Position numbers and translations under genes: made by a program
The notes under the pieces: model-generated
Seen by the model: only the letters and a program-made list of their open reading frames with translations
Database searches by the model: none
What the model was told of the DNA's origin: nothing
Assembly (NCBI GenBank): GCA_027578815.1
Contig: JANBTH010000527.1
Location: 1-15,411, forward strand
Length of the DNA stretch: 15,411 bases
DNA from: Coemansia sp. RSA 1804
Lineage: Eukaryota; Kickxellomycota; Kickxellomycetes; Kickxellales; Kickxellaceae
Direction of reading: 5' to 3'
In this document: in pieces, positions 1 to 7,215 of the stretch
Position numbering within the stretch: position 1 is the first letter of the stretch
How the letters are laid out: every line of letters begins with the position of its first letter

Positions 1-1009
1 TGATGCTGTCCTCATCTTGGTGTCCCGCTTCTCACAATTGATGTGGGCTGACGCCACTGGCCAATCTGACCATACACCACTTTTCCCCACAGTCGTTAGA
101 TTGGATTCCGTGTTTATGCCAAGTCCTCGTCTATTTTTGCTTTTTTTTCAAACAGAACATGCAGTAAATCTGCCAAGAGCCACATCGTCCGTTCCATGTG
201 GCAAACAGCAGCAATCAAATGATGAAATCAAAGTCAAATAAATCGTTTGGACGTAAAAAGCACATACGGTTCAACATGTTTTGTTTGACAACACCGAGTT
301 TTATCCGCTGAAATCACGAATTGTTTACAGCACATCTAGATTTACCATCTGAATTCTTCTAATTTTTATATCTAATGTCTTTTCGTTTATTCGCATTATT
401 TCATGTTCAGGTGTTAAATCACATCCTCAACTGCTGATTTCTGTTCTTTTTCACCTCCATTCTATTTATAACACACAATACCACACATGAGCCCCCTTGT
501 TTAAATGTAGGGGGTCAAAAGAGAAGGCTATGGATATTGTGTTCTGTTTCCATGTCACACTTCTCGTTTTGATGGCACAGGTGGTTATTTCCTTCATCTT
601 GTTACATCTGGAACCCGCTTGATATTGTTAATCTTGATATCCTCGCATAGTAAGACTTCAAAAAAGCAAACAAAATGCGCCAATGCATCTTCTAATTAAT
701 TTAAGCAAAAGTCACCACCTCATTGTCTGCCAAATCCCTGACCATATTCACCCATTTACGACCAGCAGAATTACACTTTGAAACTCTAAAGATTTAAATC
801 TCCTGTATATGCGTATCAAACAAAGAGTCGAATCACACAGCCGAAGAAAAAAATCAAATAGCAGAGTATATTCAAGAAATCTTAAAAGCCAACATTCAAG
901 ATTGAGCAGAAAATCGAATAAACAAACAAAAAAGTAATGCACACCACACAAGCTTACACCAGCTAAATAGCCTCCATAATCAGATCGTCTTGACATCACC
1001 AGAGTCGCC
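1..1009. other. AT-rich intergenic region, no supported gene
   Basis: No recognisable gene lies in this kilobase. Frame 2 of the plus strand is open from the window edge to a TAA at 239-241, but its translation resembles no family I know. An AATAAA at 237-242 and acceptor-like pyrimidine-AG strings ending near 91 and 155 leave open that the tail of a spliced gene enters from the left. The stretch also takes in the 3' flank of the phosphatase-inhibitor gene, whose stop is at 1010-1012; I found no clear AATAAA for it on the minus strand nearby. Confidence 0.6.
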
Positions 1010-1827
1010 CTATGTGGTGCCGTTGGTGTTAGCATCCTCAGAGCAGTATGTATTCACAAAGCCCTTTGTTGCACGAAGAGGATGATGGTCATGCGAATGT
1101 GAATCCGAGTCGTTGGCGTCTGAGGGACGGTTACGACGGATTCGGGACTCCACAGCCGCAGCGCCATTGTTGTCATCATCGCTGCTCATAGCTTCAGCAT
1201 CCTGGTCACTGGCGCTGTTCTGGTCGGAGTCAACAAAGTCTGCATTGTCGCTATGCACATACTTTCCTTCAAGATGGTAGTGCTGCTGGCGCATCTTGCG
1301 GAAGCGCTCGTGTTTGGCCTTTTCAGCCTCTGTTTCAGCCTCGTCATCGTCATCGCTAGACACCCAGTCAGTGGGCGCAACAATCTGTGCCTTCTTGGGC
1401 GACGACGCAATAGACGAGGGAACAGACGACATGTCAGAAGCGAGCTTGAGGTCCTCCATCTCCTGGATATCCGCATCGAGGTCCGGGTTGTATCTGATGT
1501 ACGGTGTCTTTGGCTCGTCCACCTTCATCTTTGCGTCCTTCTGAGCCTCCGTGATTCTAATATTGTCCTCATCCCAGCGCAAACTACATGAATGGAAAAG
1601 AAATGCAAGAAAAAGGCAGAAATGTGGGAATTAAGCATCGTGGTTACCTTCCAGTCAAGCAAGGCGGGGCGCTACATATCTTGTTAGCAACGCAACATAT
1701 CCCCCACATGACATTTACACACACGGCGGAACACATACTGGATGTCTTTGTCTCCAAATTCGGAACTTTTCTTCAGAATTCCCTTGGGCTTGTGATTGCT
1801 GTCAGAGGATTGCGTTGTGTCGTGCAT
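1010..1827 (-). CDS. GLC8: Protein phosphatase 1 inhibitor-2 (IPP-2/Glc8 family), three exons
   Basis: Encodes a homologue of inhibitor-2, the intrinsically disordered regulator that binds and modulates the catalytic subunit of protein phosphatase 1 (Glc8 in yeast). The coding sequence joins 1739-1827, 1648-1671 and 1010-1583 on the minus strand, giving 228 residues. Seen: KGILK at residues 15-19, the family's first PP1-docking (SILK-type) motif; RWDEDNI at 40-46; MKVDEPKTPY at 57-66, whose Thr64 matches the GSK3/CDK-phosphorylated threonine of mammalian inhibitor-2; and a basic helix ending HYHLEG at 139-144, matching the HYNEG segment that covers the PP1 active site. Acidic serine runs (SSDDDDE and later SD-rich tracts) look like CK2 targets. 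Start: ATG at 1825-1827 has an in-frame TGA two codons upstream. The tail is His/Asp/Ser-rich and low in complexity. The family call is firm. The exon structure rests on splice consensus and reading frame alone. Confidence 0.9.
1584..1647 (-). other. Intron 2 of the inhibitor-2 gene (64 nt)
   Basis: On the minus strand it starts GTAACC and ends in a pyrimidine-rich run followed by CATGTAG. It leaves a 24-nt exon (1648-1671) between the two introns. The best branch-like string, GCTTAAT, lies unusually close to the donor, so the branch site is uncertain. Splicing joins AG to T to form a serine codon just before LRWDEDN, in the correct frame. Confidence 0.75.
1672..1738 (-). other. Intron 1 of the inhibitor-2 gene (67 nt)
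   Basis: On the minus strand it starts GTATGT and ends TATGTAG, with a GCTAACA branch site about 12 nt before the acceptor. Removing it joins codon 29 plus two bases (CA) to exon 2 and keeps the frame. All three splice signals are good. Confidence 0.85.
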
Positions 1828-2054
1828 TTTTCAAGTGAATAGAAAACAGAAAATAATTAGAAGGCGTGCCAGTGAAACTGCGTGCGCTGTATCTCCTCCT
1901 ATCAAGGCTTTATCTTCCTTTGCAAAAATTAGAAAATAATAGCTGGAAAAAATATGTAGAATGATTGCAAGAAAGAAAGACTTTATGAAAATGAAGAAAG
2001 AGAGCGCAAAATCGTCATCGTTTATTCCGGTTCTTCCTCTAGCGTGATGTGGCA

Positions 2055-2061
2055 TGATTGG
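2055..2061 (-). promoter_or_regulatory. CCAAT box (CCAATCA on the minus strand)
   Basis: The plus strand reads TGATTGG, which is CCAATCA toward the inhibitor-2 gene, a full match to the fungal HAP/CBF (NF-Y) core. It lies about 230 bases upstream of the inhibitor-2 ATG, a usual distance. Binding is inferred. Confidence 0.5.
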
Positions 2062-2068
2062 TATGCAT

Positions 2069-2074
2069 CACGTG
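2069..2074. promoter_or_regulatory. CACGTG E-box palindrome
   Basis: The site reads ATCACGTG in context, matching the core bound by bHLH factors of the Cbf1/Pho4 type. It is 8 bases from the CCAAT box, an arrangement common in fungal promoters. One six-base palindrome can arise by chance, so its role is inferred. Confidence 0.4.
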
Positions 2075-2212
2075 CCCGGTGGATTTATGTGCTTTAAATA
2101 CGTCGTTAATCCAGAGCGCATCAGCAACTGATCTGTAGAATCATTCTGGACAAACGAAACAGTCAAGCTCACGACTCCCTCCCATGCATGCAATGACGCA
2201 TGGCTCGGGCGC

Positions 2213-2219
2213 TGACTCA
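2213..2219. promoter_or_regulatory. TGACTCA (Gcn4/AP-1-type site)
   Basis: An exact seven-base TGACTCA lies about 385 bases upstream of the inhibitor-2 start and 220 bases past the thioredoxin stop. It matches the core of Gcn4/AP-1 bZIP sites. Single occurrence and distance make the role uncertain. Confidence 0.3.
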
Positions 2220-2439
2220 TGCACCTGAGCCCAGCAAAACCGCTGATAAAATAGACACGTTTTATGGTCTGAGTGCGTTGCTTGGGTGGTTTTCAGACTG
2301 TTATTACTATACCAGCCCCGAATGGGGGCAGAAGAAGTAAGAAAAAAGAAAGTACCAACGACACTCAAGCATGACATGAACTTCAAAGGGGGAACAGCAG
2401 AGGCCATGAAGCTGAGAAGCAAGAGCAAAACAAGCCACA

Positions 2440-2856
2440 TTAGGCAGAGGCGTTGGCAGGCTTCTCCTCCTCTCCCTCATTAGCGGCAGGAGCCTCCTCC
2501 TCTACGACGGGCTCGTCTCCGAGAGCAGCAAGCTTCTCGACGTTTGTCCGAAGGCTGGCTTTGTCGGCGCCAACAACCTCAAGGTCCTCGACCTGGCTGC
2601 CGCTGTAGAAGAACTTGAAGGTGGGCATTGCCCTGACGCCCACCTCGCCGGCAATCTCGGCGCCCTCGTCAACATCGACCTTGACGAACGTAACCTTGTC
2701 TCCAAACTCTTCGGAAAGCTTCTTGAAGATCGGCGAGATAAGCTTGCAGGGACCACACCAGGTAGCGGTGAAATCGACCACCACGCGTTGCTTGGTCGCA
2801 ACAAGCTCCTTGAAGGGAGACGCTTCGGTGATTGAAAGAACGGTTTCGCTGGCCAT
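2440..2856 (-). CDS. TRX: Thioredoxin with acidic C-terminal tail
   Basis: A 138-residue cytosolic-type thioredoxin, the dithiol reductant that passes electrons from thioredoxin reductase to ribonucleotide reductase, peroxiredoxins and other targets. Seen: the active site WCGPC at residues 33-37, the buried aspartate preceding it (Asp28), and the cis-proline loop RAMPTF with Pro78. The fold ends near residue 111. About 25 extra residues follow, rich in Glu, Pro and Ala, making it longer than the usual 103-110. Start: ATG at 2854-2856 aligns with normal thioredoxin N-termini. The frame stays open upstream, but only through a pyrimidine-rich leader with no further in-frame ATG before a TATAAA, so I do not extend it. 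No signal peptide is evident. It lies in tandem with a second thioredoxin 707 bases upstream. The two differ greatly, so any duplication is old. Confidence 0.95.
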   Translation of the reverse strand: MASETVLSITEASPFKELVATKQRVVVDFTATWCGPCKLISPIFKKLSEEFGDKVTFVKVDVDEGAEIAGEVGVRAMPTFKFFYSGSQVEDLEVVGADKASLRTNVEKLAALGDEPVVEEEAPAANEGEEEKPANASA

Positions 2857-3016
2857 GTTGTGTATTCTTGTAAAAATAGAAGGGGATAAAACAAGTGTGT
2901 CAGAAGAGAAAGAATGAATGGAAGAAAAAGAGAAAGAAAGAATTGGTGTTTTTTGGGGGAAATGATAAAAATGAAGGGAAGGAGAGAGAGGGAAAAATCG
3001 TCGTCGCCGTTCTGAA

Positions 3017-3022
3017 TTTATA
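3017..3022 (-). promoter_or_regulatory. TATA box of the WCGPC thioredoxin
   Basis: The minus strand reads GATATAAATTC, with TATAAA 161 bases before the ATG and just upstream of the pyrimidine-rich leader. Position and context fit a TATA element with a leader of roughly 100 bases. Not proven. Confidence 0.45.
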
Positions 3023-3536
3023 TCGCACAGCACCTAGGATTGGGCTTTTCTTTTCTTTTCTTAAGCCTTCTTTCGCGTTCTGAAGAGCGAACGACGGAAA
3101 CCCAGCAGTTTTCAATTATCGGTTGTTTCTGTCTCCCGCCAAGCTGTGAGAAAAGAAAGGAAAAAACAAGGCGACCCATGTTTTAGCAACAATTGGATCA
3201 TAAAGAGTGAAAATAGCGACTTTTGCCCACTCACTACGGCAAATAGGATTTCAGCTGTGGATGACAAATCGCCCACATCACCAGCACTGCGCAGTCACGC
3301 AAACCAAATCTCGGCCATTTTTCCTTTATGTAGTCACGCCACAGATTTGAAATGCAAAAAGAGCATGCAATAATAATGGATCCATCTAGATCCACAAAGA
3401 ACACAAGAGCCGCAGCACCGGTACCACTATCTGTGTGATAGACGGTATATGCAAGTGCACTATATCTTTGCAATATTAAAAGCCAAAGACATCAGGTTTT
3501 TTATTTGCTGACCATATGTTATATATTGACTGCTTG

Positions 3537-3542
3537 TTTATT
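3537..3542 (-). terminator. AATAAA polyadenylation signal of the WCGSC thioredoxin
   Basis: TTTATT on the plus strand is AATAAA on the minus strand, 21 bases past the stop codon of the shorter thioredoxin, a usual place for a polyadenylation signal. A further T-rich stretch containing TTTATT lies near 3499-3504. Confidence 0.55.
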
Positions 3543-3563
3543 AATGACAAAATCTCTAGTCGT

Positions 3564-3893
3564 CTACGAGGTGAAGCTGGTCATTGTCTGCTCCAGCTGG
3601 TTCTTGTTGGCGCCAATGACTTCATTCACGACCTTGCCGTTGTCGAGGAACTTGAATGTCGGCATGGATGTGATTCCGTACTCTTGAGCAATCTCGCTAT
3701 TCTCGTCAGTGTCAATTGACAGGAACGCAACGTCGTCGTGCTCCTTCGAAAGCTTATCAAATACTGGCTTCATGGCCTTGCACGAACCGCACCAACTGGC
3801 GTTGAAATCCATTGCTGCTTTGCTGTTATTCTGCAGGATCTGGTTGAGCTGATTCTTGCTCGTAATCTTGACGACACTCTGTGCATTTGCCAT
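3564..3893 (-). CDS. TRX: Thioredoxin with atypical WCGSC active site
   Basis: A 109-residue single-domain thioredoxin. Seen: WCGSC at residues 34-38, where serine replaces the near-invariant proline; the buried aspartate Asp29; the cis-proline loop TSMPTF with Pro78; and the end of the fold at the C-terminus with no tail. Both catalytic cysteines are kept, so it should be redox active. In studied thioredoxins, changing this proline generally makes the protein less reducing. Reduced disulphide-reductase strength here is inferred from that. Start: ATG at 3891-3893 fits the fold, and an in-frame TGA lies 11 codons upstream. It shares a divergent promoter with translin and has a TATAAG 45 bases upstream of its start. 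It could be a second cytosolic thioredoxin or a specialised thioredoxin-like protein. The fold is certain, the role is not. Confidence 0.93.
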   Translation of the reverse strand: MANAQSVVKITSKNQLNQILQNNSKAAMDFNASWCGSCKAMKPVFDKLSKEHDDVAFLSIDTDENSEIAQEYGITSMPTFKFLDNGKVVNEVIGANKNQLEQTMTSFTS

Positions 3894-3937
3894 TGTTTGA
3901 GCTCTGGGATTTTTCTGTCTAAAATGTCAAAAGCAGG

Positions 3938-3943
3938 CTTATA
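3938..3943 (-). promoter_or_regulatory. TATA-like element of the WCGSC thioredoxin
   Basis: The minus strand reads GTATAAG about 45 bases before the ATG. If used, the leader would be very short. Confidence 0.35.
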
Positions 3944-4234
3944 CTGAAATTCAATGTTATCTTTCTAATGGAGGCGAGCGGAATAAAAGAGGTGTTTATG
4001 TCGTGGTCGAAGCCGACACAGAGATGTAGCAAGGCAATATACAGTGCTTTTTATCTTTGCTGCTTGCGGAATTCCCGTCATATTGCCATCAGAACTCACG
4101 ATCTGTTTGTTGCATTTGCATGACAAGCAGGGTAAAGTATGTTTCACGTCTTCTGTGCAACAAATCAAGAATGTGCGTATATCTCCCTGCTTTCTTTATT
4201 GCCTGTTCTGGCCATGCGTTGCCTTTATGCGTGG

Positions 4235-4250
4235 CCAATGCTAGTATAAA
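4235..4250 (+). promoter_or_regulatory. CCAAT plus TATAAA pair in the divergent promoter
   Basis: CCAAT at 4235-4239 is followed by TATAAA at 4245-4250, both reading toward translin and about 260 bases before its ATG. The order is right for a promoter, but the spacing is tighter than usual. The leader would be long. Confidence 0.35.
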
Positions 4251-4373
4251 GCCATTCTTAAGCGAAACCACTCCTTTTTATACGTCATATCTCTATCTAG
4301 ACCCTAGACCAGCCAGCTTTTTGATACATGCGCATAAAGAGCTGCTCAGAATGATTAGCACTCGCTATGCAAC

Positions 4374-4380
4374 TGATTGG
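4374..4380 (-). promoter_or_regulatory. Inverted CCAAT box (CCAATCA) upstream of translin
   Basis: The plus strand reads TGATTGG, i.e. CCAATCA on the minus strand, 130 bases before the translin ATG. CCAAT boxes work in either direction, so this may serve translin or both genes. The same seven-base core occurs before the inhibitor-2 gene. Confidence 0.45.
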
Positions 4381-4509
4381 CCCTCCCCATAAATCAGAAC
4401 AAGATCTTTGTCTTGGTTCATGCAAATAAAAGTTCTGGAGGAGAGAAATCGGCAATGACGCATAAACTAGAAGATACAGAATCAACTCTTATTAATTTGC
4501 TGCATAGAA

Positions 4510-5175
4510 ATGGATATCCAGGTATTTGTCGACCTTCAGGACACGTTCGATCAAGAGTCATCGCTCTTCGATGCAATCAAAGAAGCTGTCAGGGAGCTGA
4601 ACAAAATGTGCCGTATTGGAGCTGCAAAGCTATCAAAAGCACACTCAGTGGCTCAAAGTCAAACAGGCGAGGTTCTTGCGGACATTAGACCGCAGATCGA
4701 CAACATTAAGCAAAAGTTCAGTACCTTGGCCGAGCTTATCAAACCAGTAACATTTTATAAATACCACGACATGTGGACTTTTGCTGTCCAAAACGCATGC
4801 GCTCTTGTTGCATTCACCGTCTATCTTGAGCATTCCCGACTAGCCACTCCCGAGGACATCCACGAGCTCCTAGGATTCAATGTAAACACCACCAACAGCG
4901 ACATCTCCGAGTTTGTCTTTACTCTGGAAGAGTATCTCCATGGGACTATCTCGCTGTTTAGCGAGCTTTCCCGTCTGGCAGTGAACGCCGTCATTGTTGG
5001 AGACGTAAAGAGGCCCCAGGAAATATCCGCATTCGCTTCAGAGCTCTACGCGGGATTCCAACTGCTCAATCTTAAGAATGATGCACTTCGTCGCAGATTC
5101 GATTCCATCAAATATGACATTAAGAAAATCGAAGAGGTCCAATATGACTTGCGCGTGCGAGGCCTGATTTCATAA
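4510..5175 (+). CDS. TSN: Translin (TSN)
   Basis: A 221-residue translin, the single-stranded nucleic-acid-binding protein that forms octamers and, with TRAX, the C3PO endoribonuclease. It is close to the 228 residues of the human protein and aligns along its whole length. Seen: the conserved middle segment with VYLE (residues 103-106), the SELSRL and VNAV stretch near 154-164, and the C-terminal helix LLNLKND followed by LRRRFDSIKYDIKKIEEV, matching the leucine-zipper region. The protein ends RGLIS, where human has RGFNKE. The RNA-binding strip is altered: human Arg86, His88, His90 and Arg92 correspond to Lys84, His86, Met88 and Thr90 here. Translin lacks the nuclease residues, which TRAX supplies; no TRAX gene is in this window. 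Start: the first ATG after an in-frame TAG at 4468-4470. A single exon; it converges on the gene to its right, 72 bases away. Confidence 0.95.
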   Translation: MDIQVFVDLQDTFDQESSLFDAIKEAVRELNKMCRIGAAKLSKAHSVAQSQTGEVLADIRPQIDNIKQKFSTLAELIKPVTFYKYHDMWTFAVQNACALVAFTVYLEHSRLATPEDIHELLGFNVNTTNSDISEFVFTLEEYLHGTISLFSELSRLAVNAVIVGDVKRPQEISAFASELYAGFQLLNLKNDALRRRFDSIKYDIKKIEEVQYDLRVRGLIS

Positions 5176-5216
5176 ATACATTTACCAGTTATAAATAATT
5201 CAAATTAAACAGTGAC

Positions 5217-5222
5217 AATAAA
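5217..5222 (+). terminator. AATAAA polyadenylation signal of translin
   Basis: AATAAA lies 42 bases past the translin stop and 26 bases before the stop codon of the convergent gene. The 3' ends of the two transcripts probably overlap. Confidence 0.6.
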
Positions 5223-5247
5223 AGCCCATATTTCGCCCAAGTATCTT

Positions 5248-6651
5248 TTATCTTTCGTTCAATGTGCTCTTAGGCCGCCAGTAGCCACGGAGTTGGGGTG
5301 TCAAGTTCGTGTAGCGGCTGAGGAGCTTATGGTCAGATGTCGAAAGTCGCTGCATCTCTGCGTCCGCTGGATCTGGTAGCGACTTTTGGATCCGGTCAAA
5401 GCAATTGTTCACCTCTTTCCAGTTGTCAAATCTTTCAAGGGACTGATAAAGCCTTACAGCCGTAGCACGGGTATCGTTAGAAGAAGGGTTGTTTCCATGC
5501 ATATGACCACTACAATCGTGGTAAACCAGCCAGTCGTACATCTGCCATGCCTGAACTATCGCCTCTCTAATAGTTTCGGGAGCATCAAAATATTCTGCGC
5601 ACAGGCTGTTGATCGTATTCAGAGTCATTATTTTGTTGTAGTCGTCGTTCCAGCTCATGATGGTGTTGAGGACAAGTCCTGGTGCATGCTCAAGCGCACT
5701 TCCAATTAACGATTGACTCTGTCGGGCTGAGCTAATTCGAACGCCATACATAATCCGCTGATCTGTAAATTTCTTTCGTAGCTCGAGAAGTGCGAGGTTT
5801 GCGGAGAGCCATGAGCGGTCCCATTGCGCCCGTCTGGCTTCACTCAGGTCGTCTGTTACTTGTTGGCCTGTTACAGACACCTGCCTTGCGTACTTGTTGG
5901 CTATAAATCGTGGAAACTGTAGCTGGCCCAGTGCCGCAAGTTGCGAGGGTGTTAAGCTAACATTACGATCCATAGCATCTCTGTGGTTTTCATTGCCATA
6001 CTGCCGATACGGAACAACAATCTTGGATTTTAGCGCATAATGCTTAAATAAGGGGCGCTGCGCAAGTACGTTGGCGGGTGTGACCTGTCCAAGATACACC
6101 ACTGCTGCCAGCAGTGCTCTGCCTCTGGAAACAAAGTCGTTGTCGGTGTTTAGCATGATCCTGGGATCGTCAAACAGTTCGAGAAACAAACTCCATGGAT
6201 TGAATCTTACGTTTTGTCTCGAAAGCGGCATGGTCATAAACGCGGTATACATTTCGCTTTTGCTTGGTACTTCAGATGGAAGAAGGTTAGAGCCGCCGTC
6301 TTTGAACCGAGTCTGTTTCTGACGCAAGTTGAAGTTGTTTGGTGCTGGATACCTTGCGCATGGATTCGATCTCAGATTCCTGTTGCGGAATTGCTTGATC
6401 TTTGCAGCCAGCTCCGCGTTATCGGAAAGTATTTTATCAATATTCGTCAATGGTACACCATGGTCATTCCGACTTTGCTGGGATGGCGGTCTGGTTCTCC
6501 ACAAAGCATCGCTGCTAGTCTCTTCTGCAATGCTCTGCGTGCTGCTTGTACAGAATGTTCGGTTACACGAGAAAAATAGTTGCTGGTGTGTGGTTGTTGC
6601 ATGCAAACGGCAGCGGGCACCAGCAGGGATAATCGTCGTCGATGCAGCCAT
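5248..6651 (-). CDS. Unknown protein with probable mitochondrial presequence
   Basis: A 467-residue protein that I do not recognise. The first 40 residues are rich in Ala, Ser, Thr and Arg with almost no acidic residues, as in mitochondrial targeting sequences. RTF followed by Cys at 31-34 resembles an R-3 presequence cleavage site. The mature part is soluble-looking and basic to neutral, with mixed helical segments, no clear transmembrane span and no catalytic motif I can name. Notable pieces are PFNPW-like NPWSLFLELFDDPR near 151-164, and a segment with a Trp/Tyr/His cluster, WLVYHDCSGHMHG. Start: ATG at 6649-6651 has an in-frame TAA six codons upstream. It converges on translin and diverges from the first Zn-cluster regulator. 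A fast-evolving mitochondrial gene-expression factor is possible but is a guess. The gene itself looks real because of its length and its single open frame. Confidence 0.75.
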   Translation of the reverse strand: MAASTTIIPAGARCRLHATTTHQQLFFSCNRTFCTSSTQSIAEETSSDALWRTRPPSQQSRNDHGVPLTNIDKILSDNAELAAKIKQFRNRNLRSNPCARYPAPNNFNLRQKQTRFKDGGSNLLPSEVPSKSEMYTAFMTMPLSRQNVRFNPWSLFLELFDDPRIMLNTDNDFVSRGRALLAAVVYLGQVTPANVLAQRPLFKHYALKSKIVVPYRQYGNENHRDAMDRNVSLTPSQLAALGQLQFPRFIANKYARQVSVTGQQVTDDLSEARRAQWDRSWLSANLALLELRKKFTDQRIMYGVRISSARQSQSLIGSALEHAPGLVLNTIMSWNDDYNKIMTLNTINSLCAEYFDAPETIREAIVQAWQMYDWLVYHDCSGHMHGNNPSSNDTRATAVRLYQSLERFDNWKEVNNCFDRIQKSLPDPADAEMQRLSTSDHKLLSRYTNLTPQLRGYWRPKSTLNER

Positions 6652-7215
6652 TTCTTTCTGGTTATATTAGCCGCCGGTTTTCACATATAAATCAACACAG
6701 TAGTGTCCAGTGCTTGCATCGCTTGTGTCACTATCGTCGGTTCTGCGAAAAACGACCTATGCTCAAAAGCGTGGGCAAACGCAAAAGACCAAAGAAAAAG
6801 ACGAGAGTGCGCCAAACAAAGAGCCAATGCAAAGAAGAAGAAGTTGATTTGTGTGCCATGTCCACGCTTCAGACCTATCTTTTGGGCCTTTCTCTCCGTA
6901 ATTTCTAAGCCAACCAATAAGCGAAGCTGGTTTATGGTTTCTCAGTTTATATCTTTTTTATCTTGCCCCTTTTTTCTTTTTCCTTGCTTTTCTTTTTTAG
7001 CAGAAGGGGGGTTTCCAGGCTGCACTTTTCTGTTTTCCGGCAATCAAATGTCAAAGCTGTGCATATTGAACCTTCTTTCTTTCTTTCCTTCCTTTCCTTT
7101 CCTTCTTTTTGCCATTCTAGTATTCTCCATCCTTTTTATTCTAAATTATCTTTACATCCACCACGCGGATCAAGTGTCTATTCAATGTATATGTCTTTTC
7201 AATTTCTAGTTAGCC
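6652..7215. promoter_or_regulatory. Divergent promoter between the unknown gene and Zn-cluster factor A
   Basis: 564 bases without a supported gene. It holds a CCAAT box, then on the right a long plus-strand pyrimidine tract (about 6950-7150, including TTTC/TTCC repeats at 7076-7108), which probably forms the leader of factor A. A short upstream reading frame overlaps the factor A start (separate entry). TTTCTAG at 7203-7209 resembles a splice acceptor, so a leader intron is possible. Confidence 0.6.
6914..6918 (+). promoter_or_regulatory. CCAAT box
   Basis: CCAAT in the context AACCAATAAG lies about 300 bases before factor A and 260 bases before the divergent gene. It could act on either. 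Confidence 0.4.

Larger units (their letters stand above)
1828..2439. promoter_or_regulatory. Inhibitor-2 promoter region and thioredoxin 3' flank
   Basis: This gap separates the stop of the upstream thioredoxin from the start of the inhibitor-2 gene; both genes are on the minus strand. It holds no gene I can support. It contains a CCAAT box, a palindromic CACGTG and a TGACTCA, listed separately. I found no clear AATAAA for the thioredoxin on the minus strand here. Confidence 0.55.
2857..3563. promoter_or_regulatory. Intergenic region between the two thioredoxin genes
   Basis: Both flanking genes are on the minus strand, so this holds the 3' flank of the shorter thioredoxin (right) and the promoter and leader of the longer one (left). 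From about 2880 to 3010 the minus strand is very rich in C and T, a pattern often seen in leaders of strongly expressed fungal genes. A TATAAA lies upstream of that tract. I see no gene here. Confidence 0.6.
3894..4509. promoter_or_regulatory. Divergent promoter region, WCGSC thioredoxin / translin
   Basis: These 616 bases separate the start codons of two oppositely directed genes. No gene within it is supported. It contains a TATAAG near the thioredoxin, a CCAAT followed six bases later by TATAAA (4235-4250), and an inverted CCAAT nearer translin, listed separately. An in-frame TAG at 4468-4470 fixes the translin frame. Confidence 0.6.

Noticed and set aside
748..1035. 95-codon minus-strand open frame with hydrophobic Leu/Phe-rich sequence
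   Set aside because: It is AT-rich translation that overlaps the end of the inhibitor-2 gene in another frame; it starts inside that exon and has no membrane-protein pattern I trust.
1648..1671. Reading the microexon as RPALLDWK
   Set aside because: That peptide looks attractive, but its phase disagrees with both neighbouring exons under the consensus splice sites. The phase-consistent reading is APPCLTG plus parts of the flanking codons.
2857..3033. N-terminal extension of the WCGPC thioredoxin through the open frame upstream
   Set aside because: There is no in-frame ATG upstream; the sequence is a pyrimidine-rich leader behind a TATAAA, and the ATG at 2856 matches normal thioredoxin N-termini.
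3377..3392. GGATC / GATCC inverted repeat, considered as a hairpin or binding site
   Set aside because: Five-base arms around a six-base loop are expected by chance in AT-rich intergenic DNA.
4057..4392. 111-codon plus-strand open frame in the divergent promoter
   Set aside because: Cys-rich random-looking peptide with no start context or homology that I recognise.
6703..7209. 168-codon plus-strand open frame before factor A
   Set aside because: It becomes Phe/Leu/Ser-rich in the pyrimidine tract, ends at the TAG before the factor A start and has no family resemblance; best read as leader sequence.
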